Shown here: in pieces, positions 14,943 through 18,024 of the stretch
Layout of the letters: each line of letters starts with the position of its first letter
How positions within the stretch are numbered: the first letter of the stretch is position 1
From: JBFHES01 sp041584015
GTDB lineage: Bacteria > Bacteroidota > Bacteroidia > Bacteroidales > M50B96
Assembly: GCA_041584015.1 (NCBI GenBank)
Contig: JBFHES010000065.1
Location: forward strand, 1-18,024
Reading direction: 5' to 3'
Length of the DNA stretch: 18,024 nt
The notes under the pieces: generated by a model
The model's database searches: none
What the model saw: only the letters and a program-made list of their open reading frames with translations
Told to the model about the DNA's origin: nothing
Translations under genes and position numbers: made by a program

Positions 14943-16016
14943 TTATTTCAACACCATCTTCACAGTCACCGGACAATGATCCGACAGTTTCATGGTATTC
15001 ATTCCTGTTCTTTCATCCTGATGTGTAATTCCTGATCCATCAACAAAATCGGTATTTGTAAATAAATAATCAAGCTTCCGGTTCCACCAGGCACCACGCT
15101 CTTCGCTATCCACGGTGTGGGTTAAATAAGGTTTATTATCCTGCCTATATTGGTCTAAGGTAATGGCTGATTCAAACGTATAAAGTGGCATCATCCATTC
15201 CGTTTCTGCTGTATAATCATCAGCCACAAAATCCTCTTCGCATTTGGAGTCCGGAAATTCTTTCATTTTTACTGATCCTTTTGGCAGGCAATTAAAGTCG
15301 CCACCAAGTAAAAATGGAGTATTTGTCTCATGATATTCTTGAGCTACATTATAAACAATATCAACTTGTTTCTTTTTTGTTCCATCATGCGAATAAGCAC
15401 TCAGGTGCGTGTTTAGCAAACAGAGCTTTTTATCATCTAATTGCACCCATGTTTCAAGAATATTTCGGCGTAAATAGAAATAACGAACTATTGAGTTTTG
15501 TTCCTCAAACAATGGCAGCGCTATGCGTTTAGCATCTGTTAGTTTCCATTTAGATAATATGAGATTCCCTGAATTGATTTGCCCTAGTCCCTTTTTAGGA
15601 ATCCAATCGGCACGCCATTGCGATGCATACACGCCAAAATTCAAATCTGTATGATCGAGCAAAAACTGCACTTGATCAACCATGGCGCTGCGTTTCGAGT
15701 TAATATCAACTTCTTGCAAATAAATAATATCAGGATTTACCTGATTGATTTTCTCCGCCAATCCAGCCATATTGGTGAACACCTCCTCTTCGGTCATAAT
15801 AACCCTATCGCCAAAGCAATCGTGGAAAAAATCGATGCGAGCGCCACCAAACTTAATGTTCCAGGTCATTACATTAAGCGTATCAGGAACATCTTGCGGT
15901 GCTAATGACAGAGCTTCATAGTAAATTACATCTTGCTCGGTTAATAGTGTATTGAATGGATCGCATGCACTTAAGAGTAAAACAGCGAGCAGCGAGCTTA
16001 GGATCAGATACTTCAT
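14943..16016 (-). CDS. Endonuclease/exonuclease/phosphatase-fold lipoprotein
   Basis: A 357-aa protein. The SPase II signal is MKYLILSSLLAVLLLSAC, Cys18. All hallmark motifs of the DNase I-like (EEP) superfamily are present: MTWNIKFGG (N53), IIYLQEVDI (E102), LLNTHLSAYS (N202, H204), LLGGDFNCLP (D240, N242), RKLDYLFTN (D316) and KLSDHCPV (D346, H347). The metal-dependent phosphodiesterase active site therefore looks intact. The superfamily covers DNases, sphingomyelinases and inositol-phosphate phosphatases; the substrate cannot be set from sequence. The lipid anchor implies envelope-facing action, for instance on extracellular nucleic acid or phosphate esters. It lies 113 bp downstream of the lipocalin-like gene on the same strand. 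An 8-bp inverted repeat spans its start codon. Confidence 0.9.
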   Translation of the reverse strand: MKYLILSSLLAVLLLSACDPFNTLLTEQDVIYYEALSLAPQDVPDTLNVMTWNIKFGGARIDFFHDCFGDRVIMTEEEVFTNMAGLAEKINQVNPDIIYLQEVDINSKRSAMVDQVQFLLDHTDLNFGVYASQWRADWIPKKGLGQINSGNLILSKWKLTDAKRIALPLFEEQNSIVRYFYLRRNILETWVQLDDKKLCLLNTHLSAYSHDGTKKKQVDIVYNVAQEYHETNTPFLLGGDFNCLPKGSVKMKEFPDSKCEEDFVADDYTAETEWMMPLYTFESAITLDQYRQDNKPYLTHTVDSEERGAWWNRKLDYLFTNTDFVDGSGITHQDERTGMNTMKLSDHCPVTVKMVLK

Positions 16017-16044
16017 TGCAACGGTTTAATTGATTTGTTGCAAT
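16015..16044 (-). repeat. Inverted repeat spanning the start codon of the EEP lipoprotein gene
   Basis: ATTGCAAC (16015-16022) and GTTGCAAT (16037-16044) pair perfectly over 8 bp around a 14-base loop. In the - strand mRNA the 3' arm contains the first two bases of the AUG, so the hairpin could reduce initiation, or the DNA could be an operator. Some perfect 8-bp repeats are expected by chance in a window of this size. Confidence 0.35.
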
Positions 16045-16129
16045 ATATAAATTAAGCTGCTCAATTAAGAACAGCCTGTATGATTAATCCATTACACGTA
16101 TTAAGAAAAACAGCTAGAATGAGCGCTGC

Positions 16130-16582
16130 CTATTTGGTTAAAACGATTCGCTCTTCCATGGAATAAAGTCGACCAGGCTCACTTCCTTCGAAGCCAAAAT
16201 CTTCATCAACAGAAATAAACTCCATCTTGTCATCTGAGTTTTTAATCACCTCGAATTTCTCGGTAACGCCGTTGTGTTTAATCGAAACCACATCAGCTGT
16301 ATTGGTCCATGTAAAATCACCATTATCGAAATAAGTTCCTTTTCCGAGGTCCCACAATACAATGAACTTTCCTTTACCACTATCATAAAATTCGAAAGTT
16401 CCATCATTTAAATATGAACCACTTTCTTCCAAAACAGGCACGCCTTCTTTAAAAACAGACTTCTGATATACAGAGATTGTCCACAAACCTTCCAATCGTT
16501 TTTCGAGTTGCTTTTCTTCTGAGCAGCTAGAGAATAGCATGCTTATTACTAAAAGAGAAAGTATTGTTGTTCTGGTTTTCAT
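16130..16582 (-). CDS. Lipocalin-like lipoprotein
   Basis: A 150-aa protein. The SPase II signal ends LFSSC (Cys20). After a short charged linker the chain starts the lipocalin-like pattern RLEGLWTISVYQKS (G-x-W, G32/W34), followed by alternating beta strands: GTFEFYDSGKGKFIVLWDLG, GTYFDNGDFTWTNTADVVSI, TEKFEVIKNSDDKMEFISVD and a closing MEERIVLTK. This is the architecture of Bacteroidota 'lipocalin family' lipoproteins, about 130-150 aa with eight or so strands. The ligand is unknown. It lies between the transglutaminase-like gene (113 bp upstream) and the EEP gene (113 bp downstream), all on the - strand; co-transcription is possible but not shown. Confidence 0.78.
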   Translation of the reverse strand: MKTRTTILSLLVISMLFSSCSEEKQLEKRLEGLWTISVYQKSVFKEGVPVLEESGSYLNDGTFEFYDSGKGKFIVLWDLGKGTYFDNGDFTWTNTADVVSIKHNGVTEKFEVIKNSDDKMEFISVDEDFGFEGSEPGRLYSMEERIVLTK

Positions 16583-16694
16583 AACTTTATTTTTAATCTA
16601 TTTAATCGATGCCACTGTAATTTAAGTCTGGTCAAAGGCATTCAATCATTATTTTGCAATGTTACCAATTTTTTAAAAAAGATATCGATTATCC

Positions 16695-18024
16695 CTACAT
16701 ACTTTTAAGTTGATGCAAGACTCTCAAGAGCTTTTCCGGTATGCCGATTTGATACCCTTCCATTTGGTAAACAATTTCCGACTTACTATTAACAACAAAA
16801 ATATACGGATAATTGTCTGTCGCCGTTGTTTTTTTGTATTCAACAACCAATTGGCTAAAATCTGCTGCAGCCATCTTGTAACCTTTCATCTTATGCGGTA
16901 ATTGTTCAGCATTCAAATTTTCATTAGATAGATAATCACTTGAATGAATCATGCAAAAATTTCCTCCCCATTTATCAAACTCTGTTTTCATTGCCGGTAG
17001 TTCAGCCAGCAAGTGTTGTGTTGGTTCTCCTGATTCATACAACACTAAAACGGCTCCTTGCTTCTTGCATAGATCTGAAATCAACACCGATTTATTGGTT
17101 GCTGTATTGGTCAATTTTAAATGTTTATTAACTACACCCTCCACTTTTAAGCCTTCAAATTGCTGAGGTAATTCAATTTTCAATTCCCCCGGATGATGCT
17201 CATCTATGTTGATGAATTTTAAATTGACCAATACCGATTCATCTTTTAAGCGGTTGCTGCTTAAGAAACGATAATAACCCGGGAAGACTTTAAGGGATTC
17301 GCTGAAGTACTTCCATTTTTTTCCGTAGTCGTATTCCAAGGTTTTAAATAAACCACTGGTTGATTTTGCTAGAGAAAAATGAATGTAATATTCCGGATCG
17401 AAAGCCAAATCCTGAGTACAATTAAAACTAACATCAACATTTGAAGCATGCTCGCTATTACTAAAACTAATGTCTTGCCAGTAAGCATTCATATACACTT
17501 GAGGATTTAGAAAGCCAGGCTTCAATCTGGCAGGAACCCCGAATGATCTGCTAGCCGCAACGAAAAATATGTTACGAGATTCCTCATTGGTAAATCTGAG
17601 ATTGTAAACGCCAATTGGTGTTGCAGGTAAATCATAATACTGAAATGTCTCATGAATATAAATATTATCATTTATCCAATCAACCAAGACTTCCGGGTTA
17701 TTCTTAAATTCTGAAACAAACTCCTCATCGAATTCCTCCAAAAAGAATGAACGATATGGCGATAGCATTTCGTTTTTAATGCGCGGAGCCAGCACATACT
17801 CATCAAAAAACTTAGGGCTCGGTAAATCATCTATTATTACCAGCGAATGGTCCAAGTGATCGAGAAGTGTCTCGTAAGTTGCATCTCGTAAATCTTTATC
17901 GGCGAGGGTATGGAATAATCTCAACACTTTATCCTGATCGGGATAATCCATTAATTTGAAGATGGTTTCGAAATTACCTTTTGCCGCAGATAAAAACATT
18001 TTCTCAGGACCTCTTGGCAGCCAG
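16695..18024 (-). CDS. Transglutaminase-like protein with C-terminal thioredoxin-like domain (5' partial)
   Basis: The frame stays open from ATG 17999 through 18024 (codons W-L-P-R-G-P-E-K before that Met), so the N-terminal part is outside the window; at least 442 residues are seen. Numbering from the Met at 17999, residues about 25-50 (FHTLADKDLRDATYETLLDH) and the core TPIGVYNLRFTNEESRNIFF plus ASRSFGVPARLKPG (127-162) match the transglutaminase-like domain of large Bacteroidota proteins. No Cys stands at the usual catalytic place before the FVA-GVPAR stretch. Residues about 305-434 (GAVLVLYESGEPTQHLLAEL, then NYPYIFVVNSKSEIVYQMEG) fit a thioredoxin-like/AhpC-TSA fold without a CxxC. An envelope location is likely, but its signal cannot be seen. 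The function is uncertain; it may be structural rather than catalytic. Confidence 0.8.
   Translation of the reverse strand, partial: WLPRGPEKMFLSAAKGNFETIFKLMDYPDQDKVLRLFHTLADKDLRDATYETLLDHLDHSLVIIDDLPSPKFFDEYVLAPRIKNEMLSPYRSFFLEEFDEEFVSEFKNNPEVLVDWINDNIYIHETFQYYDLPATPIGVYNLRFTNEESRNIFFVAASRSFGVPARLKPGFLNPQVYMNAYWQDISFSNSEHASNVDVSFNCTQDLAFDPEYYIHFSLAKSTSGLFKTLEYDYGKKWKYFSESLKVFPGYYRFLSSNRLKDESVLVNLKFINIDEHHPGELKIELPQQFEGLKVEGVVNKHLKLTNTATNKSVLISDLCKKQGAVLVLYESGEPTQHLLAELPAMKTEFDKWGGNFCMIHSSDYLSNENLNAEQLPHKMKGYKMAAADFSQLVVEYKKTTATDNYPYIFVVNSKSEIVYQMEGYQIGIPEKLLRVLHQLKSM

Noticed and set aside
14914..14966. Imperfect inverted repeat ACTGATGAAGA/TCTTCACAGT between the convergent genes at 14928 and 14943
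   Set aside because: It has a bulge and a long loop, lies in coding ends, and no T-run follows on either strand.
16111..16128. CAGC/GCTG stem followed by T5 on the - strand after the lipocalin-like gene
   Set aside because: Only 4 bp of stem with a 10-base loop; too weak to call a terminator.
16675..16694. TTTTTTAAAAAA palindrome and GATATCGATTATC after the transglutaminase-like gene
   Set aside because: AT-rich self-complementarity without a stable stem followed by a T-run; not convincing as a terminator or operator.
1..18024. tRNA, rRNA, riboswitch, transposase, integrase, toxin-antitoxin or defence genes
   Set aside because: No conserved RNA cores, no DDE/recombinase motifs and no restriction, Cas or toxin families were seen on either strand.

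Overview
The window looks like a chromosomal segment of a Bacteroidota bacterium, probably a marine or anaerobic Bacteroidales/Marinilabiliales-type organism (the order is inference). The signs are an AT-rich sequence, a C-terminal type IX secretion (T9SS) sorting domain, many SPase II lipoproteins, perfect Bacteroidota -7 promoter elements (TAnnTTTG) close upstream of several genes, and no evident Shine-Dalgarno sites. There are no rRNA or tRNA genes, CRISPR arrays, insertion sequences or phage genes. Apart from the left-hand operon it reads as ordinary housekeeping and envelope gene content.

Region 1 (1-5310, + strand) is a compact, probably co-transcribed block. It holds a 5'-truncated CotH-family secreted kinase with a lamin-tail domain and a T9SS tail, a two-repeat lipoprotein, a small secreted YD-like repeat protein, a VTC-domain (polyphosphate polymerase-type) protein, a DUF4956 multipass membrane protein and a DUF2490 predicted outer-membrane barrel. 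The last four genes overlap or nearly abut. Together they place proteins in the cytosol, inner membrane, periplasm, outer membrane and cell surface, and this is the best candidate for a poorly described system here.

Region 2 (5305-9613) contains, on the - strand, an MnmC/DAO-like FAD oxidoreductase and a secreted CsgG-like plus beta-barrel protein with a clear terminator. A divergent HTH regulator lies on the + strand across a 230-bp control region carrying a perfect 9-bp inverted repeat. A DDAH-family hydrolase converges on the regulator.

Region 3 (9692-14928) contains an AlkD-like DNA alkylation repair protein (-), a TPR-like lipoprotein (+), a 90-aa orphan (+), two back-to-back terminators, purL (-) of de novo purine synthesis, and a duplicated-domain lipoprotein (+) divergent from purL.

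Region 4 (14943-18024, - strand) contains an endonuclease/exonuclease/phosphatase-fold lipoprotein, a lipocalin-like lipoprotein and the C-terminal part of a large transglutaminase-like protein ending in a thioredoxin-like domain, whose 5' end lies beyond the window.

No gene-free stretch exceeds about 230 bases.
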